This document shows, piece after piece, positions 11,131-22,745 of a stretch of 64,000 bases of DNA. Position numbers and translations under genes: made by a program. Origin of the DNA: Timema cristinae (lineage: Eukaryota > Arthropoda > Insecta > Phasmatodea > Timematidae); contig JBCFYV010002255.1 in assembly GCA_039000515.1 (NCBI GenBank), forward strand, positions 16,454,890-16,518,889. The letters run 5' to 3'. Under the pieces are notes generated by a model. That model was not told where the DNA came from and ran no database searches. It saw nothing but the letters and a program-made list of their open reading frames with translations. The stretch's first letter is position 1. Every line of letters starts with the position of its first letter.

Positions 11131-11376
11131 TCATTTCGGTGGCCACGTGGTCTAACGCGCTACTCTCGTAGTAAAGCTAGACTGCCAATGACAGGAAGAT
11201 TGAGGTTCGAATTTAGGTCGGTGTACTGAGGGTGGTTTTCAAAAATTGTTTTCATACTCTCCCACCATGCAAATGTGGGTAAACTTTCACTAAATATAAT
11301 CTTAGTAATCTCTAGAACAATTAACGTGATTAGCACATAAGTGTATAACCAGAACTGGTAGTAAAATGCAGTGCTA
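11131..11376 (+). repeat. SINE-C, full length
   Basis: Head TTTCGGTGGCCACGTGGTCT, B box GGTTCGAATTTA, body, and a diverged tail (GTGTATAACCAGAACTGGTA) followed by A-runs. Confidence 0.85.
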
Positions 11377-11399
11377 GAAAAAAAAATACTGGCCTGTTC

Positions 11400-11595
11400 T
11401 AAGTCATAGAAGAATACCCGTAGCGGTAACTGAGAGGTCTAAGACGTTAAAACTCTCTTCTTACAATTATTTATCTCAATCACCAGAGAGGTCATTTGGG
11501 GGTTTGGACCCCAGCTGAATGTAAAAAGGGGAGGAGTTTTTCTGCTCGGGGTATTTTTTCCAAATGAGTTTTCACATCCTCTTTCGACGCTCCTA
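11400..11595 (+). repeat. Possible decayed SINE-C
   Basis: CTGAGAGGTCTAAGACGTTA near the start and TTTTCCAAATGAGTTTTCAC further on are arranged as in SINE-C, but the B-box segment and tail are not clear. Confidence 0.3.
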
Positions 11596-11626
11596 CGTAT
11601 CACATATTTTCTGACAGCCAGCATCG

Positions 11627-11815
11627 GTAGTTAAGCAATTTAAGGCGTTGGGCTCATGGTGTACTTCGATTACTAGTGGAGGAACAAGTCAAGGTTCGAA
11701 TCTCTTTTGGATGAACTAGGTGGTTTTCACAGTTGTTCTCCCTAATTTCTCTAATGCGGGTGCAATTCATATTAGTTAACTTTCTTATCCCTATCGCCTT
11801 TTTCATTATCTTTCA
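11627..11815 (+). repeat. SINE-C, 3' truncated
   Basis: Head-like GCAATTTAAGGCGTTGGGCT, B box GGTTCGAATCTC and part of the body. It then meets a minus-strand C fragment, so the two copies lie body to body. Confidence 0.55.
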
Positions 11816-11955
11816 CTGCGTCTCCCACCTGATCAGTTTATACGAAAAACAACCTCCAGTACAACCGGTATGGGATTTAAACCCCAACCTCCCCCATTAT
11901 CGGCAATCTTGTATATTAACAAAATGAAACCTCAGACCATGTGGCCACCGAGGAT
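11816..11955 (-). repeat. SINE-C head fragment
   Basis: Minus-strand head with GGCCACATGGTCTGAGG and a B-box-like segment near 11,875-11,886. It runs against the previous plus-strand copy. Confidence 0.55.
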
Positions 11956-12049
11956 GGTAGATTAAATCGTTAATATCCCTTGTGTTGTAGGTACTCATTC
12001 AAAGCAACCTACGGCCCGGATCCAGCCGGTTGAATGGCCCGCAAAAGAT

Positions 12050-12445
12050 TTAAGGTGGGGATGTAGAAAACGCGATTAAAGGTCAGTGTTTTTTTCCGTT
12101 TTTATGGCAAAACTATTTTTTATATATAGTAAATAAAATATGATTACAAAAGAAATATATAGTTTAATTTTTTTTCACATGGTGATGTCAACAGTTCTTA
12201 AATATCGTCATGAGTATAGCGGTATTAGATGAGAAACTTTTTAAATGAGCAGAAAAAGCTGTCATTAAATTCCAGGACATCCTTGACAGATATTAAGCAA
12301 CTGTTAAGCTCACCATGTGAAAAAATTTAAACTTTAGGTTTCTACTGAAAAATTATTTGATTTATTATAACTAATTAAAAATTTCTATGAAAACTTTATA
12401 AACACTGATTTTTTTTGGGTCTCATCTCCTACACTTCCACCTTAA
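12050..12445. mobile_element. Fold-back element FB1 copy
   Basis: Starts TTAAGGTGGGGATGTAG and ends CTACACTTCCACCTTAA. The interior has the mirrored GTCAACAGTTCTTAAATATC and GATATTAAGCAACTGTTAAG segments seen in copy 1. About 396 bp long, close to the 401 bp of two other copies. No coding capacity. Confidence 0.78.
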
Positions 12446-12867
12446 CAAGGTTGATTTTTTTTTTTTTGCTCAATAATTATTTTTTTCCAAACAAGCCTAC
12501 CAATTTTTAGTTTAAGCCCATTCACCTTGAGATATTAAAAAAAAATGTGGCTGGCCCATACTAATTAATGATATACCGAGCCGTACGGGCAGTCTTAGTT
12601 TTAGAGTAATATATCTGTTGGGCCACGCGGGGTTACGCACGCCACCTCTCCTCCGTGTTATTTAAAAAGACCTCGTGACAAAGTGAAAGGCTGTATGATT
12701 ACGGTAGGTTACACTAGACCTACATGAGCGGTGGTTCTAGTAGCGCGTTTGGTACTGACGAGGAGAGAGGAGGGGGGTGGGGAGTAGGTCCGGTGGGTGG
12801 TAGGCCGGCTTACTACTGCTACACTCCTTCCGACACTTCTTGGACCTTTATTTATAATTTCATTTTT
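12446..12867. other. No gene seen
   Basis: Unassigned. The part near 12,640-12,820 is GC-richer than its surroundings, but its short open frames carry no motif. Confidence 0.45.
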
Positions 12868-13114
12868 AGTACCGCGTCTTATTTACTTCCCGTTCGGGTT
12901 ATACGTCTATGCACGAATTACACCAATGTTTCTAGAGATTAGGAGCGTTATATTTAGAGGAAATGTACCCGTATCTGCGTGGAGGTGGAGTGGAAAACAA
13001 TTTTGTGAGAAAAACACTCTTATTACACTAGATTAAAATTCGAACCTCGATCTCCCCTTCATCGGCAGTCTAGTCTACTGTGAGAGTAGCGCGTTAGACC
13101 TTGCCGCTACTGAA
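12868..13114 (-). repeat. SINE-C, full length
   Basis: Minus-strand copy: shared tail at 12,869-12,905, body, B box near 13,038-13,050, head near 13,085-13,110. Confidence 0.83.
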
Positions 13115-13152
13115 GTGGACTCTAGATTATATATATAGACTATAACTTTTCT

Positions 13153-13430
13153 TAGCCCCACGTCTTATTACTCGTTTTGGTTATACGCACTTACGCTAAT
13201 GTGTAATGGAATGGTGATTGTGAGATGAAATGGAGGACCTACAGTTTAAGTGGGATCCGAACCACGGCGGGACCTGACATTCCCCACATTCACAAGTTGT
13301 GATTAATACACGTCTTGTCAGAGGTGAAGGAAGGGTTTGGCAATCAGATAAATCTATGCCGGGACCGAGGATTGAACCCCAGACCCCAGCACAGAAGTCC
13401 GACACCTTACCCCTAGACCGCCAGGTCACC
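13153..13430 (-). repeat. SINE-A, full length, long subfamily
   Basis: Minus-strand copy containing the TTGTGATTAATACACG insertion, head words GGTGACCTGGCGGTCTAGG and B box GGTTCAATCC. The (ATT)n tail is lost. Confidence 0.88.
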
Positions 13431-13757
13431 AATTTTTAAATAGTTGGTGATGATAAATGTTGGTTTTAAATTTTCTCGCTAAACAGTCTCTCCCCTCTCA
13501 ATAAAAACGGGTGTTACTGTAGTCTACGTTATTAAGGTCAAGGTTCACATTTCAGCCGGATACATGAGGTGTGGTTTTACCCATCCTATTTCACAGATAT
13601 TTCGGTTGCATTTCCTAAAAACTTGCATTTTCATCGCTGCCTCATAGAGTAAATCTATGTACAAACTTTGTGTCAAAACGTATGAATTAAAAAAAAATAA
13701 TAATAATCTTGTTCAACATCTAAACTACTCGTTCTATATATCCGCATATATATCCGT
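13431..13757. other. No gene; possible SINE-C debris
   Basis: AAGGTTCACATTTCAGCCGG near 13,540 faintly resembles a B box in a C element. Nothing else is supported. Confidence 0.35.
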
Positions 13758-13875
13758 GTATGGATAAGTGGAGGAATAGTGGAAACCTTTTAGGGAAATA
13801 TACCCTGAACAGTCCTTACTCGAATTAAAACCCCGACCTTTCCATGACCGACAAACCAGACAGTACCGACTTTAC
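13758..13875 (-). repeat. SINE-C fragment
   Basis: Minus-strand body (TGGAGGAATAGTGGAAACC) and a B-box-like segment. Tail and head are missing. Confidence 0.5.
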
Positions 13876-13880
13876 TTACT

Positions 13881-14085
13881 TTGGTGGACGCATGGTCTAA
13901 GGAGTCACTCTTGGGTTGGACTAGATGGCCGATGACGAGGAGATCAAGGTGAAAATACCGGTCATGTGTATTGAGGTTTTTTTTTCCCTTTCTAAATGGT
14001 TTCCAACTTTTTCTCAACGCAAATGCGGATATATTTCTTCTAAAATTATTCCGTCTTTATCCTTATTCCATTAAAGGTTTTCTTT
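13881..14085 (+). repeat. SINE-C, 3' truncated
   Basis: Head CTTTGGTGGACGCATGGTCT, poor B box (AAGGTGAAAATACC), then the body with TTCTCAACGCAAATGCGGAT. Confidence 0.6.
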
Positions 14086-14310
14086 ATTACTACATTTTAC
14101 TACTCGATCATATTATACGCACTAATTACACTAATGTGTTAAGGATGAGGAAGGTTACATTTAAGGAAAATGTACCCGTGTTCGCGTGTAGGTAGAGTAT
14201 AAAACCATTTAGGAATAAAATACGCTCCAACTCCAGTCTCCCCGTTATCTGCAGCCCAATTTATTTCGAGAGTGACTCCTTAGATCATTCGGTCGGCGAG
14301 GTAGGTCATT
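14086..14310 (-). repeat. SINE-C copy
   Basis: Diverged tail (CATTTTACTACTCGATCATA), body and head on the minus strand. With its two neighbours it forms a cluster of copies in alternating orientation. Confidence 0.6.
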
Positions 14311-14768
14311 AGTGAAATTATCATATACTTATAAACCTGGACGGTTATTAAGATGCGTTGGCAAAAAAAAAGACAGTGTAGTTACGAAAAAATAAATCCT
14401 GGTTGCAAAAAAAAAAAAACCAAATATAGGTCGAAAAAGTCGTGTATGACCTCTAGCCGCGTGATGTTGGTCCATAACCTACAAAGGAGAGCAAGTCCTT
14501 ACAGTTCATGTGTTGTCTACCCGCACGGTCTTCGAACTAGATCATGACAAGACGTGCAAATAAAACAACTGTAACACACCTAATGTGGTTTATCGACCGG
14601 TGAAATTCTCGGGTCACTTTGCGCTTTTAGAAAATTGCCCATACACGTGGCTAGGCACAGTCCGGTTCAGATAGGGAGAATTTTTTTTCTACAGTTATAA
14701 ACGTTAACTAAAACAATGTTAAAATAATATATTTTTAACTTATAATCATGTGCTGTCACATTTAATAA
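14311..14768. other. No gene seen
   Basis: Unassigned sequence. A short plus-strand open frame near 14,353-14,547 has poly-K stretches from A-runs and no motif. Confidence 0.5.
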
Positions 14769-14779
14769 ATAATGTGTTA

Positions 14780-14787
14780 TTATTTTA

Positions 14788-14830
<43 letters not shown>

Positions 14831-15105
14831 CACCGCGTCTTACTATCCGTTTGGGTTATACGCACTTACGCTAATGTGTAATGGTAGGGTGATTGTGAGA
14901 TGAAATGGAGGACCTACAGTTTAACGTGGGATCTGAACCACGGTGGAGGCCTGGCATTCCATACATTTACAAGTTGTGATTAATACACGTCTTGTCAGAG
15001 GTGAAGGAAGGGTTTGGTAATAAGATAAATCTGTGCCGGGACCGAGGATTGAACCCTGGAGCCCCAGCATAGAAGTCTGACACCGTAGACCACCAGGTCA
15101 CCCAG
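14780..15105 (-). repeat. SINE-A with 11-bp target-site duplication
   Basis: Full minus-strand SINE-A of the long subfamily with about 14 ATT triplets. A perfect direct repeat, ATAATGTGTTA, flanks it at 14,769-14,779 and 15,106-15,116. Confidence 0.93.
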
Positions 15106-15147
15106 ATAATGTGTTAACTAACACCAAGTAAAATGTTATCAATTGTT

Positions 15148-15374
15148 TTAGAACCTCGTCTTTGTACTTGTTCGGGTTATACACTCATATATTAATTACG
15201 CCAATAGTCTCTGGGATTAGGAAGTGTTCGCACATTTGAATGGAGGGTGAGTGGAAAACCATTTTGAAAAAAACCCACCTTAGTGCACCCGACCAAGATT
15301 CGAACCTGGATCTCCCCATCAACGGCAGTCTGGTCCAACAAAAGAGTAGCACGTTAGACCATGCGGCCATCAAA
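15148..15374 (-). repeat. SINE-C copy
   Basis: Minus-strand tail (CTCGTCTTTGTACTTGTTCG), body, B box near 15,297-15,308 and head GGCCGCATGGTCTAACGTG. Confidence 0.8.
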
Positions 15375-16365
15375 GTCAACAGTATGTTCTTTTTTGTCTT
15401 TATTCTCTAAAATGGTGTTTCATGTCAAAATCATATTAGGCTATATATAGTTTGATTTTTGTAGGAAGAACAGTAAAAGTTAGTTACTAAAGTAGCCTTT
15501 GATAGATATTATAAATACTTGTAGAATAATACAAATAATATAGTAAAATGCTATCAATGTTGGCCGCATAGAAATAAGTTTGTATTTTATAAAATGTTCT
15601 TCCAACCAAAATCATAGTATATAGTTAGTATGTGAAAGGAATGTCCGTTAAGCAAACACAAACTAATATGTTGTGGTCACTATTGATAGCATTTTCTCAT
15701 ATAATTAGTGTTCTTTTATGTCTATCTATATTTTATATTTATCTCTATTTTACATCTATAAAAAGTGACAGCTGCAGATTACAGGACTTTACGTAGAAAA
15801 AGTGAACGTAGTTTTAGTAACTTTTATAACTGTCATATACGGTCATCTTTACTGCATTCTTACCCGGAAAACATCGAAATACACAATCGGGAGAAAGCTC
15901 ACATCAAAACAACATGAAGATATGGATCAAAAGCTCACGTTGACCTGATATCAAAAGCGCACAAGAAGAAAAAAAAAACAGCCGCATAATGTGGTAATAT
16001 ATCAAAAATCTTGTATCCACAGGGATGGCAGAAACGAGTTATCACATTGAATGTAACTCTCCAAACTCTAATCGGCAAACGGTAATAACTTTTAGTTATT
16101 TAGTGCTAGGCTAGGTTAGTTTTGATATCAACAAGCCGGTGTTGCCAAATGAGTCCCAGAGGTTACAAACAACGGTGCGCTTTCGATATACTCCAAAGCA
16201 GGTACACAGATTTGACCTGTGAGTTATCAGTACGTAGCCATTCTCAAAATAAAGTTGTCAACCACATATTACAAAGACTCTAGTTCGACTTCAGGAGGGG
16301 TTTAAACTAATATTCAATTATTTGTCATCTTTTCTTCTCACTAGCTGACCGAAATAGCCGCTGTT
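15375..16365. other. No gene; contains a two-copy repeat segment
   Basis: Mostly unassigned. About 15,545-15,640 matches 30,185-30,290 in inverted orientation (here ATGTTCTTCCAACCAAAATC, there TTTGGTTGGAAGAAC), so a low-copy interspersed repeat lies here. No coding sequence. Confidence 0.5.
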
Positions 16366-16560
16366 AACTACACTAATGGGATAAGGATTTGTAAGGTAGA
16401 ATATAGAGGGAATGTGCCTTCCTTTGTTGGGATGGAAAGTGTATACCATTTTAGGAACCTCCCTCCCCTCTAGCATACCAATCTGGCATTTTAAACCTTA
16501 CCAACTCGTTATCATTAAGCCATACCAGACGGCGGATGACCGTTTAGTCCGAGTGTCAAC
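16366..16560 (-). repeat. SINE-C fragment
   Basis: Minus-strand body with GAATATAGAGGGAATGTGCC and a weak B-box region. Tail and most of the head are missing. Confidence 0.5.
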
Positions 16561-16589
16561 TGATATCTGTTATTCACTGTTAATAGTCT

Positions 16590-17118
16590 CAGTGGCGGCT
16601 CGTGTATAGGTACTGCGGAACTGCAGCACCCCCTATTTCCACTTGATATTATTGACAACATTTAATATAATGAATCCTTTTTTCATTAATTCTTTCATTA
16701 TTTTTGTAGTACAATATATATTCCTTAAGCTTAATGTCAGTACTTCAATAGCCATCCCCCAGTTTATGAAAAAGATACAAAAATATTTGTATGGAACTGT
16801 GCGTTTCACAGTTACAGCGACGTGGTGTTTGACTGTTGTGCGCATGCGCACATAAAAGGGGTGGTGAGGAAGGTGGGACTGCCAGGTAGAGAGAGCACTG
16901 TTGCTCTTGCAGTGCCTGATCTGGTGTGATGGTGGAAGGAAGTTTTTCTTTACTCATCATGTATTATGCTTAAAAAGTTGTTTTTTGTTAATATTTTATC
17001 AAATTTCTGAATAAATTTTCTTTCTATATATGTTTTTTTACTTCTACACAATTTTAAAACAAAGGCTAAAAATTTTCTCGAACAGCACCCCCACTAATTT
17101 TAATTACGAGCCCCACTG
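16590..17118 (-). mobile_element. hAT-like miniature transposon (529 bp)
   Basis: Termini CAGTGGCGGCTCGT and CGAGCCCCACTG are inverted repeats. Flanking octamers AATAGTCT and GTTATTCT agree at 5 of 8 positions, a weak 8-bp duplication. It is an internally deleted relative of the 814-bp element at 24,456-25,269, in the opposite orientation, and shares the CAGTTTATGAAAAAGATACA region. No transposase remains. Known biology: hAT elements make 8-bp duplications. Confidence 0.8.
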
Positions 17119-17332
17119 GTTATTCTATATAAGTTTGTTCCTGCTTTTGCATCAGAATATATCTAGGTGCTAGGGAAGGCTGTCTCGCATCAAGCGTGCT
17201 CCTATGGGTCAAGTTAGCTCGTAAGTCATGTCCTAATTTAGTCTGTGTGTTTATAGAGCGCATGTAAGACACATAAAGTCCAAAATAATATATTACCACC
17301 GTTACGTGTGTTTTAAAACATAATTGATGCTA

Positions 17333-17553
17333 CAGTAACCCCATGGCTTCTTTGGTGCTGACTGACAGCTCACAGCTGACTTCTGACAGTCAATAATTAG
17401 GTATATACATAAATGTTGACTGTCAGAAGTGACAGCTGCTAAAAACGTGTTTTTGTAGATCATATAGTTTGGCGTAGGGATACTAAATTTGGTCTGGAAA
17501 CGTTTCAAAGCCGTCAGCTGTCAGTCAGCACCAAAGAAGCCATGGGGCTACTG
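17333..17553 (+). mobile_element. Tc1/mariner-like MITE (221 bp)
   Basis: Starts CAGTAACCCCATGGCTTC and ends GAAGCCATGGGGCTACTG, directly flanked by TA on both sides (17,331-17,332 and 17,554-17,555). TA duplication plus inverted repeats of about 40 bp fits a Tc1/mariner miniature element. A second copy lies inverted at 56,280-56,503. Confidence 0.85.
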
Positions 17554-17555
17554 TA

Positions 17556-18916
17556 TTAGTGAAAACCACCCCTCACCCAATATATGGTTCTACGAATGGT
17601 ATATTTTCATCTGCTTGCACATCACGTGAGAGTGATATTTTGATTTCCCCTGGATTTTATTATTTAATTAGAAGTATTCCGAAACGATCTTACACACGCC
17701 TGAGCTAAATATTTATTTGCAATAATTATTTTAGTTTTACGTATCAGTACCCCTAATATATATATATATATATATAATTCCATGGCATCAGCTTGTAATA
17801 AAGCCTTATGACATGTAGTCAGTACAACAAGCCCTCCTGCCGGTCAGTTTTCTAGACCAAAGCTGCTACTAATTCATTCAAACAGCTTCTCATTTTTCTT
17901 CACGAGGCTGAGTTGACCTTGATCCAGACTCACTGCGTCACTGAAAATATGAAAGCACGGGGAATCGAACCCGGGGTCTCTGTATCTTTAGCCAGGTCAT
18001 TTTTAAAAAATGTATAAGTTATTTAAAAACTGTCTTATAAAAAGGTTCACATTTAGGTGGGTGAATTTTTAAATGGTCATAATAGAATTTTATAATAAGT
18101 TTTATATATAAAGTCTAAACTATTGAATAAAATAAAATGTATAAGCCTACCTAGTGAAATTGGTAATTAATGTCGAATCCTAGTAATCCTAATATTCAAA
18201 TGTGAGTATCCCATTTCTAGTCTTGACTATATAACAAATGCAGTCCTAATTTATGATTATATATGATATATGTTTACGTAGGCTATACATTAAAAAACAC
18301 ATAAATGGGATTATAGCATAGTATCAAGTTTATACAAAATTGTAAAAATAATATTATATGAAACTAGTAACTGTCTTGGAAATAAATACAGCCTATATTA
18401 TTCTAATATTGATTAGCTCGTAAATTTTAATAGTTATTGGTAATGTACAGCTGAAAAAATTGCCATTATTTCAATTTCAACCAATGTTGCGTCATTGATG
18501 CATTTACATAATAGTAATAATAATATTGTATTTTCAACTTTTCATCGTTATTACAATCATTAGGTTTATGTAATAAAAATAGAGACAGCCAGTTATCAAC
18601 ATATAACAACGCCTGAAAACTTAAAATATTCAGTAAACACACACATTAAACTATCGCTATGTGTTTGGGATTAAAAAATCAAACAAGGCAGCTTACAAGT
18701 TAAAATAATAGTTTATAATCACCTGCTAATATTAAATACAGGTTATATAATAAATAATAATACTATTCTAGTGGACCAACTTAAAAAAATAAACAGTAAT
18801 AAGGACACGCGTCCGTAGCTATTACATAAATAAATTTAACACTTTTCTAACCTAAAAATCTATCACAACGTCTTCCATAATTCAACAGATAATTGCATCA
18901 AAAAAATAAACTGTTC
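17556..18916. other. Repeat-poor AT-rich DNA, no gene seen
   Basis: Unassigned. A minus-strand tRNA-like B-box region (GGTTCGATTCCCCGTG) lies at about 17,945-17,990. Otherwise there are only AT-rich stretches and a short (TA)n near 17,757-17,776. Confidence 0.5.
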
Positions 18917-18922
18917 ACTTAC

Positions 18923-19300
18923 CAAAGTGAGTAACGTTGACTTTGGACGTGACCTCATTTTCTATCTTCAAAAAAAAATTAAAATCAATAATAATTTACT
19001 GGTCAATTATTTATTTGCAAACTTATTTGACATAAAAAAAAAACACCAAACAATCCCAACTGCTACGTCACTTAAAATTACACTCGCAACACATTCTGAC
19101 ACTCGTTTTTTTTTAACAAATATAATTGATAATTTAGTTGTGTTTTTTTTTTAAGATAAAAAAAATACTGCCCCTCACTATGGAATAAATCCTCGCCGCG
19201 CGACTTCAGAAACGTTGCTAATAACTGTTTATTTATCAAACAACCGTTCCCGTAGTCAACCTCAGTCACCGTGCTTAAGGTCTGCACTGGAGCCGATTCG
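18923..19300 (-). other. Candidate first exon / promoter-proximal region (weak)
   Basis: A stretch near 19,190-19,350 is visibly richer in CpG (CGCCGCGCGACTTC) than its AT-rich surroundings, and a consensus splice donor, G|GTAAGTGAAC, is read on the minus strand at 18,922. Minus-strand frames between carry no recognisable protein. This is only a suggestion of a 5' non-coding exon; the next exon would have to lie at lower coordinates and was not found. Confidence 0.2.
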
Positions 19301-19948
19301 CTGGCTCGGTCGGCACGCTGCTCAGCGGCAATGATTCAACCTGGAAGTTATACACGGCCATGGAATGAGCATAGCAGAGCAACCTTTTTTTTTATTATTC
19401 ATTATCTCTTCTTAACTGACCAAGACGCAAAGCTGTGTTCCAATAATAATTATTACTATCATCATCATTTCTTTCACTCAAAAAATACAATAGTTATTAA
19501 TTCGTTTATCAGCTTCATAGACGTCCGTGTAGTTCACCCCCTCTATCACCCCCCTCCACCATTCCACCCTACGATTAAAAATTCATGTTTATATGATTGC
19601 AATTATTTGTTCTTTGTTTGTATAGGATTGTTTTGTAAATATTTTCAGTTGTACTGTTTTAATAAACCCAAAAAATTTTATGTTTACGTTTGGGAAGAGA
19701 GTGGGGGGGAGGGGGGGGACTTCATGATAGCCTTCCAACTTTTAATAAATGACATTTTTATGGTTACGGTCGTTTAGTCCTGTTTTGTACAGGATTTATC
19801 GAGAAAAAAATGTTTTTACTAAATTTGTTCTTGAAATGTAATCGGAACAATTACTAAAACTACTAAAAAAAATCTGTCATACTAAAATAATGTTTACTGA
19901 TAAAAACAAAACGTTATTTTCATTTTTTAAATACGTATTTATATAATT
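19301..19948. other. No gene supported
   Basis: A 168-codon plus-strand open frame (19,271-19,777) is rich in homopolymeric and pyrimidine tracts and has no motif. I treat it as chance. Confidence 0.5.
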
Positions 19949-19959
19949 AATTATTTGTT

Positions 19960-20223
19960 CACCCGCCTCGGTGGCGTAGTTGGCTAACGCGCTAGTCGTA
20001 TTGAGCTCCACTGCCGAGGACGAGGAGATCGAGGTTCGAATCTCGGTCGGGTAAACTGGGGGTGGTTTTTCCTAAATGGTTTTCCACTCTCCCTCCACGC
20101 AAATGTGGGTGCACTTCCTCTAATTAAACCTTCCCAATTCATAATCTATTAGCGTAATTAGTACTTAAAGCGTATAACCCGAACGGGTAGTAAGACGTGG
20201 TGCTAAATATGATAATAAATATG
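19960..20223 (+). repeat. SINE-B with 11-bp target-site duplication
   Basis: Head CCTCGGTGGCGTAGTTGGCT (A box), B box GGTTCGAATCTC, C-like body (TTTTCCACTCTCCCTCCACG), shared tail CGTATAACCCGAACGGGTAG. The perfect repeat AATTATTTGTT flanks it at 19,949-19,959 and 20,224-20,234. Confidence 0.95.
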
Positions 20224-20234
20224 AATTATTTGTT

Positions 20235-20732
20235 ACTTAACATTACGTGGCCTATATGAAAGAAATTATTATATTAAGTTACAAATTAAAAACTATAATA
20301 GTAGTGATCAAACAAAGCAGCCAGTGAATTAATCTCTATGAAATGTTAAACCTCATTTTCACAACAACAAAAAAGTCAGAAAACTTGGGCTCGGACTCAG
20401 AACTATTAGCTCAATTTCACTATCAACTGAGTTGAAAAAAAGGATTATATGATTATGAATATTTTTTTAAAAGTGAATTCCAAACCTAAATATATAAATA
20501 TTATTAGAAAATCTATCCGTATTTATTTGGTATTTTATCCAGACAATGTTTCTTCTAAATTTAAGAAAATATTTTCAAATATTTTAATAATGATATTAAA
20601 TTAATTAAACCAATTTAATTCCTTAAATTATTAACGACTTTTTAGGACCAAACAACAATCCCAAGGAATTTGAACTATAATAATCAAAATCCAAATTTAA
20701 AATGATGCTTTTTTATCGTTTATAATCAAGTT
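20235..20732. other. No gene seen
   Basis: AT-rich unassigned DNA between two SINE-B insertions of opposite orientation. Confidence 0.55.
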
Positions 20733-20742
20733 TTATACAATA

Positions 20743-20997
20743 CATTATTATCTAGCACCACGTCTTACTACCTGTTCGGGCTATTTACTTAAATACAAAT
20801 CACGCTAATGGGCTAGGAATTGGGAAGGTTAAATCTAGAGGAAGTGAACCTGAAATTGCGTGGAAGGAGAGTGGAAAACAATTTAGGGAAAACCACCCCA
20901 GTTCACCCGACCGAGATTCGAACCTCGATCACCCCATCCTTGGTAATCTAGCTCAATACGAAACTAGCACATTAGCTAATTACGCCACCGAGCCGGG
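20743..20997 (-). repeat. SINE-B with 10-bp target-site duplication
   Basis: Minus-strand SINE-B with a full head at its right end (AATTACGCCACCGAGCCGGG). The direct repeat TTATACAATA flanks it at 20,733-20,742 and 20,998-21,007. Confidence 0.92.
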
Positions 20998-21007
20998 TTA
21001 TACAATA

Positions 21008-21492
21008 AATAAGCTATAATCTATGAATTAGGACTTTGTAAACATTCATTATAAATAAAGAAATAACTTGCTATGACCATTTTATAAAATTTTAAAATTA
21101 AAAAAAAAATTAGAATTTATTTTAGTTTTGTTTACGAATAAATAGTGTTTGTCTGGATATTAATCGAAAGTAGGAACACACGTAAGAACATTTTTGCATT
21201 TTTCGGTGTTTTTTTTTTTACCTTGCAAACTGGTTTAGTCGAGCATGCCTAAGTTTGCCAGACTGGAAGAAGTTGTGTTGGAAGAGGGGAACACCCTAGC
21301 TTATATTATTTAAATATCACTACTACGTATGTGATGTTGTTTCTGTGACTCAAACCTTTACAAATATCAACGCGAGGTGGTTCATAGTTATATGTATATA
21401 CACACACATATATAGTTTTATATTATATATAAACAATATTATATATACATCAATATAATTTAAATTTAAATGAATAATTTGAGACTCGCCTA
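21008..21492. other. No gene seen
   Basis: Unassigned AT-rich sequence with short (TA)n stretches near 21,410-21,450. Confidence 0.5.
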
Positions 21493-21730
21493 AGTTGTCG
21501 AAAGATCTAACGCTTCACTTTCTCAATAGACTGTACTATCGATGGCAAGGGGCTCGAAGTTCGAATCCTGTATATTAAGGATGTTTTTTATTCCTGAATG
21601 TTTTCCCACCCTTTCTTCACAAAAATGAGGATACATTTCTCTTAAATTCAACCTTCTTCAGCCCTAAAACATTAGCGTAAATAGTAAATAGGCATATAAA
21701 CCAAACGGGCAGTAAGACGAGATTCTAAAC
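21493..21730 (+). repeat. SINE-C, diverged
   Basis: B box AGTTCGAATCCTG, body with TTTTCCCACCCTTTCTTCAC and a diverged tail (CCAAACGGGCAGTAAGACGA). Confidence 0.7.
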
Positions 21731-22045
21731 AACAAAAATATTTCGACACAATTGCATAAACTTTCACATACGGGTGCGTCCACACACACACCGAAATGTC
21801 TGTGCAGGTCACCGATAAATATGCTATCGGCCTTAGTTTTTCAGCTCCTTCTACCTTCTCCTGCAGTTAATTATAATTGCACAGTTTTTCTGTCCACAAC
21901 GCAACGTCTTGTCTGCAACCTCTTGAACTACGCAGTGAAAAACGTTGTGCAAAATCTTATGTGTTACTGGGTCTACGGTTTATTTGTTAAAGCTTGGAGA
22001 AAATGTTCTGATATAGGGTTTCAATAAATTACCTTTAAACAAGTT
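21731..22045. other. No gene supported
   Basis: A 91-codon plus-strand open frame (21,752-22,027) has mixed composition but no recognisable motif, no signal, and no splice context I can defend. Confidence 0.4.
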
Positions 22046-22283
22046 TTGGGGGTCCGGGGTTCAATCCTCGGTCCCGGCACAGATTTATCTGATTACCAAA
22101 CCCTCCCTTCACCTCTGACAAGACGTGTATTAATCACAACTTGTGAATGTGTGGAATGCCAGGCCTCCACTGTGGCTTGGATTCAGCGTTAAACTGTAGG
22201 TCCTCCATTTCATCTCACAATCACCCTAACATTACACATTAGCGTAAGTGCGTACAACCCAGACAGGTAGTAAGATGCGGTGC

Positions 22284-22318
<35 letters not shown>
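22046..22318 (+). repeat. SINE-A, 5' truncated, long subfamily
   Basis: Starts inside the tRNA-like head just before the B box (GGGGTTCAATCCTCGGTCCC), so the A box is lost. Body with the TTGTGATTAATACACG class insertion, tail, then about 12 TAA triplets. Confidence 0.88.
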
Positions 22319-22745
22319 TTGAATTTGTTTAAAAATGAATTAGAGACTAATATTAGCAGATGATAGTCCTAGACTTTATTTTTTAATTTCGTTTTTATTT
22401 GTTATCACCGGATATTAAACCCATCTGTCAGTTCAAAAGCAGCGTGAAAGCGAAGGAAATATCTCACAGCGTTTGTGTACAGGATCTTCGCCCTAATAAA
22501 GATTGGTATTGTAAGTTGCTGTGCATTCCTTAAACAATACATGCTGGGAAAATTTTTACAAAATGAAATCGGTCTTAAGACTTTCTACAAATAAAGATCT
22601 ATGAGGGTGGGGGAATACAAATTCGGCCCATCAATCCTTTAGCAGTACTATTTTGACCCAGAGATACTAGCTTGGCCTCATAGATTAGCAAGTTGACATC
22701 GTGAACCAATCAAAAACTTCCATCTCATTTTGTATAGACTTAGTC
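22319..22745. other. No gene seen
   Basis: Unassigned sequence between a SINE and the 86-bp array. Confidence 0.5.

Noticed and set aside
19271..19777. 168-codon plus-strand open frame
   Set aside because: Low-complexity pyrimidine and homopolymer tracts, no motif, no homologous repeat, no splice or promoter context.
21752..22027. 91-codon plus-strand open frame
   Set aside because: No recognisable domain, no conserved repeat partner in the window, and a length expected by chance in 64 kb.
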